Part shown: one piece after another, positions 24,442 to 33,455 of the stretch
How the letters are laid out: each line of letters opens with the position of its first letter
Numbering within the stretch: position 1 is the first letter of the stretch
DNA from: an uncultured Pseudanabaenaceae cyanobacterium
GTDB taxonomy: Bacteria; Cyanobacteriota; Cyanobacteriia; PCC-9006; JAAUQQ01
DNA length: 57,655 bases
Direction of reading: 5' to 3'
NCBI GenBank assembly: GCA_937949725.1
Contig: CALECT010000064.1
Coordinates: forward strand, 1 to 57,655
The notes under the pieces: model-generated
The model's input: the letters and a program-made list of their open reading frames with translations, nothing else
What the model was told of the DNA's origin: nothing
Database searches by the model: none
Position numbers and translations under genes: made by a program

Positions 24442-26466
24442 CTAAGCAACAAATGCGCCACTTAGTGCATCTGTTGTGTTCCAAGCCACCACCGCTAATA
24501 AATCATCTCCCTTAGAAATCCTTGCTCCCTCGCTACTGTTGGTCAAACTCAACTCAGCGGCAGAAAACCCCTTGAGAGTTGTACTCCCTCGTTGGAAGTT
24601 GGCGATGAAGTCATACCCTTCGCCTTCGCTGAGAATCACAGTGGCTTCACTGCTCCCTCCCAACCAAACTTCATCCAGGCCTACGCCACTATCAATGACA
24701 TCGGCCCCTCCATTCGCGTAGATGGTGTCATCACCCGTCCCTCCAAAAATTTGGTCGGCCTGATTTCCACCAAAGATTTGGTCATCTCCATCGCCACCCA
24801 CCAGTAGATCCTGGCCTCCATTACCGGAGATGTAGTCATCCCCGCCTTTGCCCAGCAGCGTATCGTCAGCATCAGTACCATATAGATTCAGTGGGTCGTT
24901 GCTGACGACCTCTCTGCCATCCAATAAAAACTGCACTCGCTCCCAAACGGCAGCTCCAACTTGCTCACCGAGCTGACGACCATTGAGGTCACCCTCTTCA
25001 AAATGAATACCACCATAGATGCGGGAAATACCCCCCTCATCGGCAGCATCACCGAAAGTGTCCCAGCTCAATGTTAGAGCGTCAGTAGGGGTAATCGTTG
25101 GCTCAAAGCGAGATGTACCGGCCTGGAAGGTGATGCTTCCACCGAAGTCTTCACTACCCGTGAACAACTCTAGAATGGTGGCTCCCGCAGCACTAAAAGC
25201 ACTGTGCCCAGAGGTATATTCTGCAAAGGGCGGGGATGGATCGCTCCCTGGGGTTTGATAGGTCAGAAAATTCTCAGCCAAGATTGTTTGGGTGCCTAAT
25301 CCAGGTCCGCCCCAGGCATCAATTACAAATCCTGTTTCGCCCGTCAGTGCGTCCAAGCCTGACTCGCCAATGAGTCCTAGATGCCCCAGATCCCGAATAG
25401 CTCGAACGGGGCGGGCATAGTCATAGGCGACCTTAGCTTCCCAGGTTGCAATCCCTGCATCAAAGACAGCATTACCCAGGGCAAAGAAGAGTGAAGCATC
25501 CTCGTCTAAGGTGTTGTTATCCCGAGCAGAGACAAATTGACCAAAGCTCATCCAGGTGCCCGGTGGAAATGAAGTTCCTCCCCCGTCTTCCCAAAATTCT
25601 GCAATCAGTTTTTGCTCATCGCTGAGAGATGCACTGACAGCCACAACATCCTCAGCTTGCTCGATGAAGCCAGGGTTGATCACGCTGCCTATGAGATCAG
25701 TGCTCACAGCAATTGAAGAACCATCGGGAAGGGTGATGGTTTTTGCATCAAAGTTGAGCGAACTGGCCTCAAAGCCTGGGGCAAAGAAGGGCTGAGGAGC
25801 AGTCGGGCGAAAATCACTCCCATCTTGCAAAGCAAAGGGAGTTACATCCCCCCATTGGGGAGTGAGGAAGTTTTGGACGCGATCGGCTTCAGCGACGGAA
25901 GGCGAATCAATGGGGACTAGCTCGGGTGTCCAAGCCGTAATATCTACCCGACTGTCGAAACTATTGATGGGGCTGTAATCAGTGACAGCTTGATAGTTGT
26001 TGAGCTGCCCTGAACCATCTTCTCGCCGAAACTGCATCACTGCTTCGGCTACGGCATTTCCTAAACCAGCAGGTGTTCCAGTATCCGTCGTGGTGTTGCT
26101 GGGAGAGAAGCCCAAATCAGCCATTAAGGCATCAAAAATGGCGACTTCACTGGGAAAGAGTTCACTCAGAACTCGATAAGCCGCAAAGCTCATTGCTTCT
26201 GTTTTATTTGAATCCGTGTTGCTGGCATCTGGACGCTGCAAATTGTCCAAGCTGGTTAGCGAAGGGCTCGCAGTTGGGTCGTAGGAGGCCCAGGCATCGA
26301 ACATTGCAGTGTGCAAAATCCCATATGCACGGGAGGCAACCGTCGGGCCAGGAGATGTATTAACAACTGCTAACTGAACAACCTGATCCCACTGAACAGA
26401 GATACTAGGACTGGGATCATCAACGGTGACCAGCTGGCTATTCGGATCAAGTTGTAATAGTGACAT
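24442..26466 (-). CDS. Vanadium-dependent haloperoxidase with C-terminal RTX repeats
   Basis: A 674-residue protein. The vanadate site of the PAP2-like fold is complete: Lys and Arg in KVAYDYARPVRAI, the SGH in PFAEYTSGHSAFSAAG, and Arg and the axial His in ISRIYGGIHFEEGD. These enzymes oxidise halides with hydrogen peroxide. After about residue 540 come glycine-rich calcium-binding nonapeptides (GKGGDDYISGNGGQD, GGDGDDQIFGGNQAD, GGTGDDTIYANGGAD), the mark of type I secretion; there is no N-terminal signal peptide. I chose the ATG at 26466; a GTG 42 bases upstream also fits the frame but has no ribosome site. No secretion genes are adjacent. The gene is isolated between long AT-richer spacers, compatible with acquisition. 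Confidence 0.92.
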   Translation of the reverse strand: MSLLQLDPNSQLVTVDDPSPSISVQWDQVVQLAVVNTSPGPTVASRAYGILHTAMFDAWASYDPTASPSLTSLDNLQRPDASNTDSNKTEAMSFAAYRVLSELFPSEVAIFDALMADLGFSPSNTTTDTGTPAGLGNAVAEAVMQFRREDGSGQLNNYQAVTDYSPINSFDSRVDITAWTPELVPIDSPSVAEADRVQNFLTPQWGDVTPFALQDGSDFRPTAPQPFFAPGFEASSLNFDAKTITLPDGSSIAVSTDLIGSVINPGFIEQAEDVVAVSASLSDEQKLIAEFWEDGGGTSFPPGTWMSFGQFVSARDNNTLDEDASLFFALGNAVFDAGIATWEAKVAYDYARPVRAIRDLGHLGLIGESGLDALTGETGFVIDAWGGPGLGTQTILAENFLTYQTPGSDPSPPFAEYTSGHSAFSAAGATILELFTGSEDFGGSITFQAGTSRFEPTITPTDALTLSWDTFGDAADEGGISRIYGGIHFEEGDLNGRQLGEQVGAAVWERVQFLLDGREVVSNDPLNLYGTDADDTLLGKGGDDYISGNGGQDLLVGGDGDDQIFGGNQADQIFGGTGDDTIYANGGADVIDSGVGLDEVWLGGSSEATVILSEGEGYDFIANFQRGSTTLKGFSAAELSLTNSSEGARISKGDDLLAVVAWNTTDALSGAFVA

Positions 26467-27022
26467 AAGACAATTTCGTTCTGGATTGGAAAGCGAGGAG
26501 CTTCTCACCTGCGTAAATAGATATATCTTTCATGTGTTCATTGGCACAATTAATTTTATATAAATAAATGAATCAATCTATTTTTTCGAAATCAAGAACC
26601 TTGCTGAAAGCAGACGGGTATGCAAGAAGAGCCTGCTCCTAAAGCTGCGGTTTAGCTTGCAGTATCTTTCCTACGCTGCAAGCAGCGGGAAATATGACTC
26701 GTACTAGATTTCGATGGGCCAAATCGAAAAGTCGGCCTAACTGACGATGTGCCAAGCCTTTGATTTGAAAAAATCGCTGATGTATTGCAAGCCTAATCAG
26801 AGGTTCAGACGCTTGGCTCCCTGCTTCGGTGCTGTTTGTTTAAGGGGATATCAACGAAATTACAGCCTTGAAGCCGACTCATTTGCTGGGTTTATGCGGG
26901 CACTTCTCTTCAAGTCGGTAGTGCCCTTATCAACGTTAGAGGTTGATTCTGGAACTGATTGAGAGCCTTTGCGTTCACGACCCGTTTCAGAACTTAATGC
27001 CTCTGTCGTCTATCTTGCTTCG
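26467..27022. other. Non-coding stretch upstream of the haloperoxidase gene
   Basis: About 555 bases, AT-richer than the surroundings near 26510-26600, which is the likely promoter side of the haloperoxidase. Imperfect hairpin-forming segments lie near 26640-26690 (ctgcggtttagcttgcag). No gene was recognised. Confidence 0.45.
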
Positions 27023-28177
27023 CTAGGTTCTGGTTCCTACCATTTCGCCAGACAAGCATTGTATTAGTAGCGTAACGGCTTGCTCCACTTCCGCCGCTGT
27101 TGTTGGCTTGCCTAGGGTGAGGCGGCTGGCACTAAGGGCTTCGCGGTCGCCATATCCCATAGCTTTAAGCACTTTACTCGGCACCGACTGGCCGCTATTG
27201 CAGGCAGAGCCCGCGCTGATGGCAATGCCCGCTCGCCCCAGGGTATAAACCAGCTTGCGTCCGCCCAGTGCTGCGCTGTCTCCGCTCAAGCAAAAGCTAA
27301 CATGGTGGGGCAGGCGCTGCTCAAGATGGCCGGTGAATTTGAGGCCGGGGATGCTGCTGAGGCTTTGGATTAGCTTGGCTTGGAGCTGCTGGAGGCGGGG
27401 GACTTCGGTGGTGAGTTCTTGGGCGGCGAGTTCGGCTGCGGTGCCAAAGGCGGCGATCGCTCCCACAGCCTGCGTCCCCGCCCTCAACTGCTGCTCCTGC
27501 CCTCCGCCGCGCACCAAAGGCTCCATCTTCAAGCCAGGCCGCACATACAATGCCCCAACGCCTTGAGGCCCGTAGAGCTTATGGCTAGACAGCGACAGCA
27601 TATCCACCGGCAGCGTCGCTAAATCTAGCGGTAAACGCCCCGCAACCTGAACCGCATCGCTATGAAAGGGCACTCCGGCATCCCTGGCAATTTGCCCCAG
27701 CTCAGCAATGGGCTGGACGGTGCCCACTTCGCTCTGGCCGTAAATGATGGAAATCAATACGGTGTCGGGTCGAATGGCTTCTTGTAGCTCGGCTGGGCTG
27801 ACTTGGCCCAAATGGTCAACTCCTAGCCGCGTCACGCTCCAACCTTGTTGCTCCAGCCATTGGGCGGGTTTCTCCACCGCCGAATGCTCCACGCTGGAAA
27901 TAATCAAATGTTGGGGCTTGTCGTGTTGCTGGACAATGCCCATGACCGCCAAGTTATCTGCCTCTGTACCGCTGCCAGTGAAGACAATGCCTTCGGGGAC
28001 ACCGCCAATTAATTGGGCGACTTGCATTCGCGCTGTTTCGATCGCCATCGCAGCCCGCTGTCCCCAGCCATGAAGGCTGGAGGGATTGCCCCATTGCTCC
28101 GTTAGGGCTTGGGTTAGGGTGGCGATCGCCTCGGGCCGCATGGGCGTAGTGGCGCTGTAGTCGAGATAAATGGGCAT
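27023..28177 (-). CDS. Cysteine desulfurase (NifS/IscS-type, PLP-dependent)
   Basis: A 384-residue class V aminotransferase-fold enzyme that takes sulfur from cysteine for Fe-S clusters and thio-modifications. It starts MPIYLDYSATTPMRPEA, the standard opening; this ATG (28175-28177) is preferred to an upstream one because the extra 22 residues would be encoded by a repeat-flanked spacer. The PLP lysine is in LSLSSHKLYGPQGVGALYV, and the active-site Cys in SAGSACNSGQSVPSKVL. Downstream partners such as iscU are absent, as usual in cyanobacteria. The family is certain; which of several cyanobacterial paralogues it is, is not. Confidence 0.93.
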   Translation of the reverse strand: MPIYLDYSATTPMRPEAIATLTQALTEQWGNPSSLHGWGQRAAMAIETARMQVAQLIGGVPEGIVFTGSGTEADNLAVMGIVQQHDKPQHLIISSVEHSAVEKPAQWLEQQGWSVTRLGVDHLGQVSPAELQEAIRPDTVLISIIYGQSEVGTVQPIAELGQIARDAGVPFHSDAVQVAGRLPLDLATLPVDMLSLSSHKLYGPQGVGALYVRPGLKMEPLVRGGGQEQQLRAGTQAVGAIAAFGTAAELAAQELTTEVPRLQQLQAKLIQSLSSIPGLKFTGHLEQRLPHHVSFCLSGDSAALGGRKLVYTLGRAGIAISAGSACNSGQSVPSKVLKAMGYGDREALSASRLTLGKPTTAAEVEQAVTLLIQCLSGEMVGTRT

Positions 28178-28228
28178 GGCGGCGATCGCCCTAGAAGATG
28201 GGAATTTGTGGCTAGGGGTGTCGCCTCT

Positions 28229-28256
28229 GTAGGGACATGGCAATACATATCCCTAC
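28229..28256. repeat. Decayed copy of the 28-bp GTAGGGACATGGCA palindrome
   Basis: The left arm gtagggacatggca is identical to that at 46921, but the right arm reads atacatatccctac instead of tgccatgtccctac. It lies 52 bases upstream of the cysteine desulfurase start and creates a spurious upstream ATG in frame with that gene. Confidence 0.8.
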
Positions 28257-28320
28257 CCAGCCTATGTATTGCATTTCAGAACGTTTGAGGCGGGAGATGA
28301 CCTATCTCAACCGTGATGCT

Positions 28321-29469
28321 TTACAGCTTGCTTGGATCAATCCCACCTTCAGGAATCACCCACTTCGGTGCTTCCCGCTCACCGCTTCTGGCTTGAGCTT
28401 CCCGCTCCTGGCGTTTACGCTCTACTGCTGCTGCGGCCATCTCCAGCATCTTCTCCAAAGGCGTGTCATTGATAAACTGGTTCGCCTTGGCTTGCTCATC
28501 TTTGTTGGGACATTCGTCGCCGAGGATGCAGCCATTCACGCAGGCCGTAGCACAGTCAACGCCATTAGCGTCTGCCGCTGCGGTTGTATTGACCGGAGTT
28601 GCAGCGTTGCTAGTAGAGCTAATTTCCCAGTGGCCGCTAAAGACTCGCTGAGCCGGACCAGTCATGTAGATGTGATTGTCGGCTTCGTTCCATTCGATCG
28701 TTAGATTGCCACCGGGGAGTTCTAGAGTTGCCTTGCGATCGCTCCTGTCATTCAGCACTGCCGCCACCAACGAAGCACAGGCTCCCGTGCCGCAGGCTAG
28801 CGTTGCCCCTGCACCTCGTTCCCAAACCTTCATCTTCAAATAGTCGCGACTGACGACTTGTATGAACTCGGTATTTGTCCGTTGGGGAAAAGCGGGGTGA
28901 TGCTCAAACTTTGGCCCGGTGGTAGCCAAATCAATTGCATCAGCGTCATCCACAAAGGTAATGCAGTGGGGATTACCCATGCTGACGTTGGTGACCTGCC
29001 AGGTCTTGCCTTCTACTTCGATGGCTTGGTCAACGGACTTGCCATCACCACCTGCCAGGGTCGTGGGAATCTCACTGGCCTGAAGCACCGGCTCGCCCAT
29101 GTCCACGCGGATGGTTCCATCAGCTTGAAGCGTTGGCACAATCAGCCCGGCCAAGGTATGGATGCGGTACTGCTTCTCGCCCGCAGCGGGGTCTACGCCT
29201 TCCAGGTCCGCAATGAAGCGAGCCATGCAGCGGATGCCGTTGCCGCACATCTCCGGCTCAGAGCCATCGGAGTTGTAGATGCGCATGGTGTAGTCCGTGC
29301 CCTCCTGGCCGGGCAGGGCGAAGATGACGCCGTCACCACCAATACCGAAATTGCGATCGCACCATTTCGCGGCCTCTTCAGGCGAAATCTTAGGCTCGCT
29401 GCTGTCCCGGTTGTCGATCAGAACAAAGTCATTACCCAGGCCGTGGTATTTGGTGAAGGCGGTGCTCAT
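28321..29469 (-). CDS. dapF: Diaminopimelate epimerase with C-terminal cysteine-motif extension
   Basis: A 382-residue protein. Residues 1 to about 281 are a complete DapF, which converts LL- to meso-diaminopimelate for lysine and peptidoglycan synthesis. It starts [20 protein letters not shown] and has the two catalytic cysteines in [15 protein letters not shown] and [17 protein letters not shown]. DapF normally ends here, at about VFSGHWEI. A further ~100 residues follow: a Thr/Ala linker, then [20 protein letters not shown], then a charged helix ([19 protein letters not shown]) and WVIPEGG. The five cysteines suggest a metal or Fe-S site, but I cannot name the domain. Divergent from hfq. 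Confidence 0.93.
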   Translation of the reverse strand: MSTAFTKYHGLGNDFVLIDNRDSSEPKISPEEAAKWCDRNFGIGGDGVIFALPGQEGTDYTMRIYNSDGSEPEMCGNGIRCMARFIADLEGVDPAAGEKQYRIHTLAGLIVPTLQADGTIRVDMGEPVLQASEIPTTLAGGDGKSVDQAIEVEGKTWQVTNVSMGNPHCITFVDDADAIDLATTGPKFEHHPAFPQRTNTEFIQVVSRDYLKMKVWERGAGATLACGTGACASLVAAVLNDRSDRKATLELPGGNLTIEWNEADNHIYMTGPAQRVFSGHWEISSTSNAATPVNTTAAADANGVDCATACVNGCILGDECPNKDEQAKANQFINDTPLEKMLEMAAAAVERKRQEREAQARSGEREAPKWVIPEGGIDPSKL

Positions 29470-29695
29470 GGCAGATAGCTTGCGTCAGCTTGATTACGAA
29501 TGCTTGCTATATAGTCTCGCAAATTCTGGCCTTACGGGATCTGTCCGGTCTGGATTCGGTAGAAGGGGTAGTATTTGAAGTGTTAAATTTCTGACCTAGA
29601 GAATTTCAGCTTACGGAATTTCTCTCATTGTTTTCTTTCGCTTGTACCCAGAGACCCTGCCGGGGGTTGCTGTCCCTCAATTTCCTCATTGACCC

Positions 29696-29917
29696 ATGAC
29701 GATTAAAAACGCCATAACTGCCGCTGAAACTCCTGCTATCCGACAACTTCAGGGCTATTTGCGTGAAAAAACGCCCCTCAATATTAAGCTCACCACAGGC
29801 GATACGATTGAGGGCACCATCTTTTGGCAAGATCAAGATTGCATTTGCTTTAAGACGGGCGGAGCTGACCTGACCGTATGGAAGCAGGCGATCGCTTTTA
29901 TTCAGCCCCGGAATTAG
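29696..29917 (+). CDS. hfq: RNA chaperone Hfq, cyanobacterial type
   Basis: A 73-residue Sm-like protein. LREKTPLNIKLTTGDTIEGT then IFWQDQDCICFKTG and AIAFIQPRN match cyanobacterial Hfq rather than the enterobacterial form; the canonical YKHAI of Sm2 is replaced by KQAIAFIQP. In cyanobacteria Hfq is known to be needed for type IV pilus function through an interaction with PilB, and its RNA-binding residues differ from E. coli. Divergently placed from dapF, an arrangement I recall as common in this phylum. No clear ribosome site precedes the ATG. Confidence 0.88.
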   Translation: MTIKNAITAAETPAIRQLQGYLREKTPLNIKLTTGDTIEGTIFWQDQDCICFKTGGADLTVWKQAIAFIQPRN

Positions 29918-30100
29918 ATCGTTAGCTTGCTTGATATCCGCAGGGGACTCTTGCGACTTCGCCCCAAGCATATCCATAGTCTGGTCGCGAAGACCTCGCC
30001 CCTGCCAACTCTGTTGAAGCCTATTCCTTTGGCCCCGAACTTTTTGCTCATGTTTCCTGTCTTAGGAAACTATCGCTTTGTCGTCACGCGTTTCTGACCT

Positions 30101-30982
30101 ATGCTGCGACCGTTCTCCCGTTCATTGCGGAACTCCATTTGGGCTCTGTCTGCCGTTGCGCTCAGCGCGGCGATCGTTTTCACTGCGTTACCTGGCCAAG
30201 CCCTAGAAGCTCGCCTCAATAAAAACAGGCCCGTTTTGGGCGATACGATTGTGGTTGAGGTCGCCAATGTGGTGGGAACAGACCTCAAGGTCAGTCTCGA
30301 TGGCAAGAACTACCCCACCTTCCCCATTTCCAATGGTCGTTATCGGGCCTTTGTGCCAACAACCCCCCTGGACAAAGCCGGAGGGAAAACAATTCAGGTC
30401 ACGGATAGCAATGGGCAGCGTCAATTGCCATTCCAGCTCGGCGGGCGCAGCTTCCGAACCCAGCGCATTTGGCTTCCACCTGGGAAAGACGGCGATTTAG
30501 GCACCGATTACGAATTTGACCTCGTGGATGCTTTCAAAGCATTAGTGACGCCACAGAAATTTTGGAATGGTACCTTTGCGCGCCCCGCGAAAGGCAGCGT
30601 CACCTCAGAATTTGGCGTGTTGCGTTATTACAACGGCGTCTTTGCTGATGACTACTACCATCGCGGTGTAGATTACGGCGGTTGGACTGGAGCTCCGGTT
30701 TATTCGCCAGCAGGAGGCCGCATTGCCTTGGTCGGTCGCGAAGCTGATGGCTTTGAAATCCATGGCAACACCGTTGGCATTGACCATGGCCAGGGCGTGC
30801 TCAGCATCATGATTCACCTCAACAGCATTGATGTCCAAGAAGGACAGATGGTTCAGGCGGGGCAAAAGATTGGTTCCATTGGCACGACGGGCTCTTCCAC
30901 TGGGCCACATCTCCATTGGGGTCTTTATGTGAATGGAGCAGCTGTGGATCCAGTGCCTTGGCGCTATGACGGCTTTGAGTAA
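30101..30982 (+). CDS. M23-family peptidoglycan endopeptidase, exported
   Basis: A 293-residue protein with an N-terminal signal (SLRNSIWALSAVALSAAIVF with cleavage likely after GQALEA). The LytM domain occupies the last ~130 residues and shows the zinc ligands in YHRGVDYGGWTGAPVYSPAG (HxxxD) and GPHLHWGLYVNG (HxH), plus SIMIHLNSI. It would cut peptide cross-bridges of the cell wall in the periplasm. The middle part (about 30-150) is beta-rich and unnamed. It follows hfq on the same strand after 183 bases and is closed by a strong terminator. Confidence 0.92.
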   Translation: MLRPFSRSLRNSIWALSAVALSAAIVFTALPGQALEARLNKNRPVLGDTIVVEVANVVGTDLKVSLDGKNYPTFPISNGRYRAFVPTTPLDKAGGKTIQVTDSNGQRQLPFQLGGRSFRTQRIWLPPGKDGDLGTDYEFDLVDAFKALVTPQKFWNGTFARPAKGSVTSEFGVLRYYNGVFADDYYHRGVDYGGWTGAPVYSPAGGRIALVGREADGFEIHGNTVGIDHGQGVLSIMIHLNSIDVQEGQMVQAGQKIGSIGTTGSSTGPHLHWGLYVNGAAVDPVPWRYDGFE

Positions 30983-31055
30983 GGTTTAACTGGGTCTGCC
31001 AGGGTAGAAATGGCTCGGCCGAGAGAAATTTCACCACTGCAATAAATCGGTAGAA

Positions 31056-31087
31056 AAGAGGTCGCTCTCCTAAGCGACCTCTTTTTT
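31056..31087 (+). terminator. Intrinsic terminator after M23 gene
   Basis: The stem agaggtcgct / agcgacctct with a 6-base loop (ctccta) is followed by a run of Ts, about 75 bases past the stop. Confidence 0.92.
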
Positions 31088-31497
31088 CGTAGATGGAGAA
31101 ATTAGGTGATGAATTTATAGCTAAAAAATTAAATTCAAAAGTGATGTGAGATCCACTGTTTTGTAACGAAAAAGTGGGAGATATGAAGCGAAAAGCAGTT
31201 GTATCTGCTGAGCCAAATATTCCTTCTCTCCGTGGTTATTGGCAGGCAAAATGGAATTTGTATGTATTGCCCAAGGGCACTCAAACCCTTTTGGAATAGG
31301 CAATAGCGCGAACCAGAAAATACTTCCGCCAAAGGGAAAAAACGAAAAGCGTTCTTTGACCGAGAATGTACGGCCAGGCCTACATCTATGGGCTCAGGAT
31401 CTTCTCTGATGCAGATCAAAATGCGTCATTGCTAATTTGATGGGGAACGATAAGCCAAGGCTCACGACCTACGGCAATCAAGAGGTAAGCCAAGATC
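31088..31497. other. AT-rich non-coding stretch
   Basis: About 410 bases, clearly richer in A and T than neighbouring DNA up to about 31340. It contains no credible reading frame. It precedes the ComFB-like gene and may hold a long leader, an sRNA or the remains of an insertion; the sequence alone does not decide. Confidence 0.4.
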
Positions 31498-32073
31498 ATG
31501 AACAGTATCGAGAAAATCGTTCAGCAAGCCATCCAAGATGGCTACCTGACCCCGGCCATGGAGGCAGAAGTCGGTCGCATTTGCGATACCGCCTCCGAGC
31601 TTTCCATTGAAGAGTACATGGCCCTAGACCGCCTCATGGGTGCCTTGCTCACGGGTGAAGTGGTAGCTGTCCCCCGCAAGCAATTCATCAATGTAATGGA
31701 AGAGCTGGTGCTCACCGAAGCCATTGCTCGGGTGGGTGAAATTGAAGCCAGCAGCGATCGCACCCTGGACTTGGGCGACATCGCAGCCTATGCTCTCAAC
31801 CGCCTTCCCCCCCTATACGCCACCACCGAAGAAGGGGCTCACTTCCAGCGCAACCGTGCCCAGGAGCAGCTCAAGGCATTGATCGCCCAGCAGGTGAACG
31901 AGGCCATTGATCACAGCCTCAACCGCCCTGACTTCTTCCCCGAGCGTCAGGCGATCATGAATAAGGGTAGCGCTGTTACTGGCAGCATCCTGGAGCAGGT
32001 GACTTCTCTGCTGCGCACCTATGCACCCGATTTAGATGAGCAAGCTGGCAAGGGCCAGCCTGTTGCCGTTTAG
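31498..32073 (+). CDS. ComFB/CdgR-family putative cyclic-dinucleotide receptor
   Basis: A 191-residue soluble protein. The N-terminal ~60 residues are helical (IEKIVQQAIQDGYLTPAMEA). The core NVMEELVLTEAIARVGEIEA then DIAAYALNRLPPLYATTEEG is the ComFB family (PF10719). ComFB-type proteins of cyanobacteria have been described as c-di-GMP (and c-di-AMP) receptors that influence cell size, motility and competence. The Cys residues that bind zinc in Bacillus ComFB are absent here. It has an aGGT-type ribosome site. It lies among cell-wall genes (M23, L,D-transpeptidase) and upstream of a SigG-like sigma factor, which fits an envelope or cell-size role, by inference. Confidence 0.85.
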   Translation: MNSIEKIVQQAIQDGYLTPAMEAEVGRICDTASELSIEEYMALDRLMGALLTGEVVAVPRKQFINVMEELVLTEAIARVGEIEASSDRTLDLGDIAAYALNRLPPLYATTEEGAHFQRNRAQEQLKALIAQQVNEAIDHSLNRPDFFPERQAIMNKGSAVTGSILEQVTSLLRTYAPDLDEQAGKGQPVAV

Positions 32074-32358
32074 TCTCAGTTGATGGTGAATGGCTTAGGG
32101 AGGTAATGCTCCGCAGACTTCCATTTTGGACTGTTTCGGAGTGGAGCTGTCTAAGCAATGCTTGATTAGTGGTCGTGACACCCGTAAATGTCAGCGGGGA
32201 TAGAGAAATCTCCGCTGACACTGTCCCAGGGGTCAACTCAGAAAATTGCGCAGGACCTAAAGCAGTCGCTGGGCATTGCATCAATCTTTATTTCGTTTGG
32301 TATCCCCCTATTCCTCACTGTCAGGAATTGGGGGATTTGTCTGTTTTAGCGCTCTGGG

Positions 32359-33081
32359 CTAAGGCTGAACATCCAGGGGCCAGCCAATTGCCACCTTGTC
32401 ATATAGGGCCATGATGTCGTCGTTTCGCATACGAACACAGCCATGGGAGACAGCCTGACCCACGAGGGATTCATCGTTGGTGCCATGGAGACCGAGGGAG
32501 TAGTCCTGGGTGGTGAGGAAGCTGATCCAAGCGGCTCCTAGGGGATTGTTGTCTCCAGGCGGGATAACTTCCAGGGTGATGGGATGTTGCCAGGCTGGCT
32601 CCGTTTGCATGCCGTCAATGAGGTAGCGTCCCGGTGGGGTTTCCCAGCCATCCTGGCCAATGGCGACGTCGTATTGGGCGATCGCAACTTTGCTTTCCCG
32701 GCTGGGGTAGAGATAGACCTGGCGATCGCTCAAATCAATGACGACTCTACCGGTGTCTCCCTGGGCTTGAGGGGCTTCAGCAACGGGCTGAACATCGTAA
32801 AACAAGAGGGCTACTGGACCGCTCAGGCCACCTAAGCGACTGCTCCATTGCATCGCCCTTAAGAAGGGGCTATGGCGAAGGCGTTGAGTTTTTGCAGGCT
32901 TGCCCGTTGGCGAATTCGGTGCTGCCACTGCTCCTCGAATGGGAGCTAGCTCACTGGGGCGAATGCTTTCCGGTGGGGTGATGCCGAGGCGGGGCAACAG
33001 CCAATCCTGGGCACTGAGCCAAAAGGCTAGGCCCAAACAGAGCAGGATGAAGCTTTGCTGGAAAGAAATAGAGCGTTGCAC
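32359..33081 (-). CDS. L,D-transpeptidase (YkuD domain), membrane-anchored
   Basis: A 240-residue enzyme forming 3-3 peptidoglycan cross-links or attaching proteins to the wall. One N-terminal anchor (FILLCLGLAFWLSAQDWLL) is followed by a Pro/Ala-rich linker. The catalytic domain from about residue 110 has VVIDLSDRQVYLY at its start and the active-site motif HGTNDESLVGQAVSHGCVRM, with the catalytic His and Cys, then NDDIMALYDKV. It stands alone on the minus strand between the ComFB-like and sigma-factor genes. Confidence 0.93.
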   Translation of the reverse strand: MQRSISFQQSFILLCLGLAFWLSAQDWLLPRLGITPPESIRPSELAPIRGAVAAPNSPTGKPAKTQRLRHSPFLRAMQWSSRLGGLSGPVALLFYDVQPVAEAPQAQGDTGRVVIDLSDRQVYLYPSRESKVAIAQYDVAIGQDGWETPPGRYLIDGMQTEPAWQHPITLEVIPPGDNNPLGAAWISFLTTQDYSLGLHGTNDESLVGQAVSHGCVRMRNDDIMALYDKVAIGWPLDVQP

Positions 33082-33455
33082 AGGCCCAGGGCGTTGGGAG
33101 AAAGATTGGAAACGAGAAGCCTTGGCAGAGGTTGAGGCGTGAGGCCTAACAAATCTCTCTGGCTCTCTAGGTGTTTAGTCTTTGTAGTTTAGTGGCAATG
33201 CTGAGAGGCGTCAGCGTATTCCGTTGACTAAGACGATTGCGGCCCTACTTCACGGTTATTGACCTTTGGATTTAGCGGCTGTGGCTCCGTTTTTGCAATG
33301 CCTGGGAAGAATGTTCTCTGGTGCTGGAATTGCCCTGCCTGTCAGGATTTTCAAGTTCCCTTGCCTGCTTGCGAATCTCTTTTACAAAGGCTGGGGGAAC
33401 ATGTCCCAGAGTTCCCCGTCCTAGGGGGTAAGAGCAATTTGGAGTAAGAGCGCCC
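33082..33455. other. Non-coding stretch between divergent envelope genes
   Basis: About 375 bases separating the L,D-transpeptidase start from the sigma-factor start; promoters of both must lie here. A short inverted repeat (gggggaacatgtcccagagttcccc, near 33392-33417) is the only structure seen. Confidence 0.45.

Noticed and set aside
26747..26962. 71-codon plus-strand frame upstream of the haloperoxidase gene
   Set aside because: No ribosome site, no hydrophobic or domain pattern, low plausibility as a gene.
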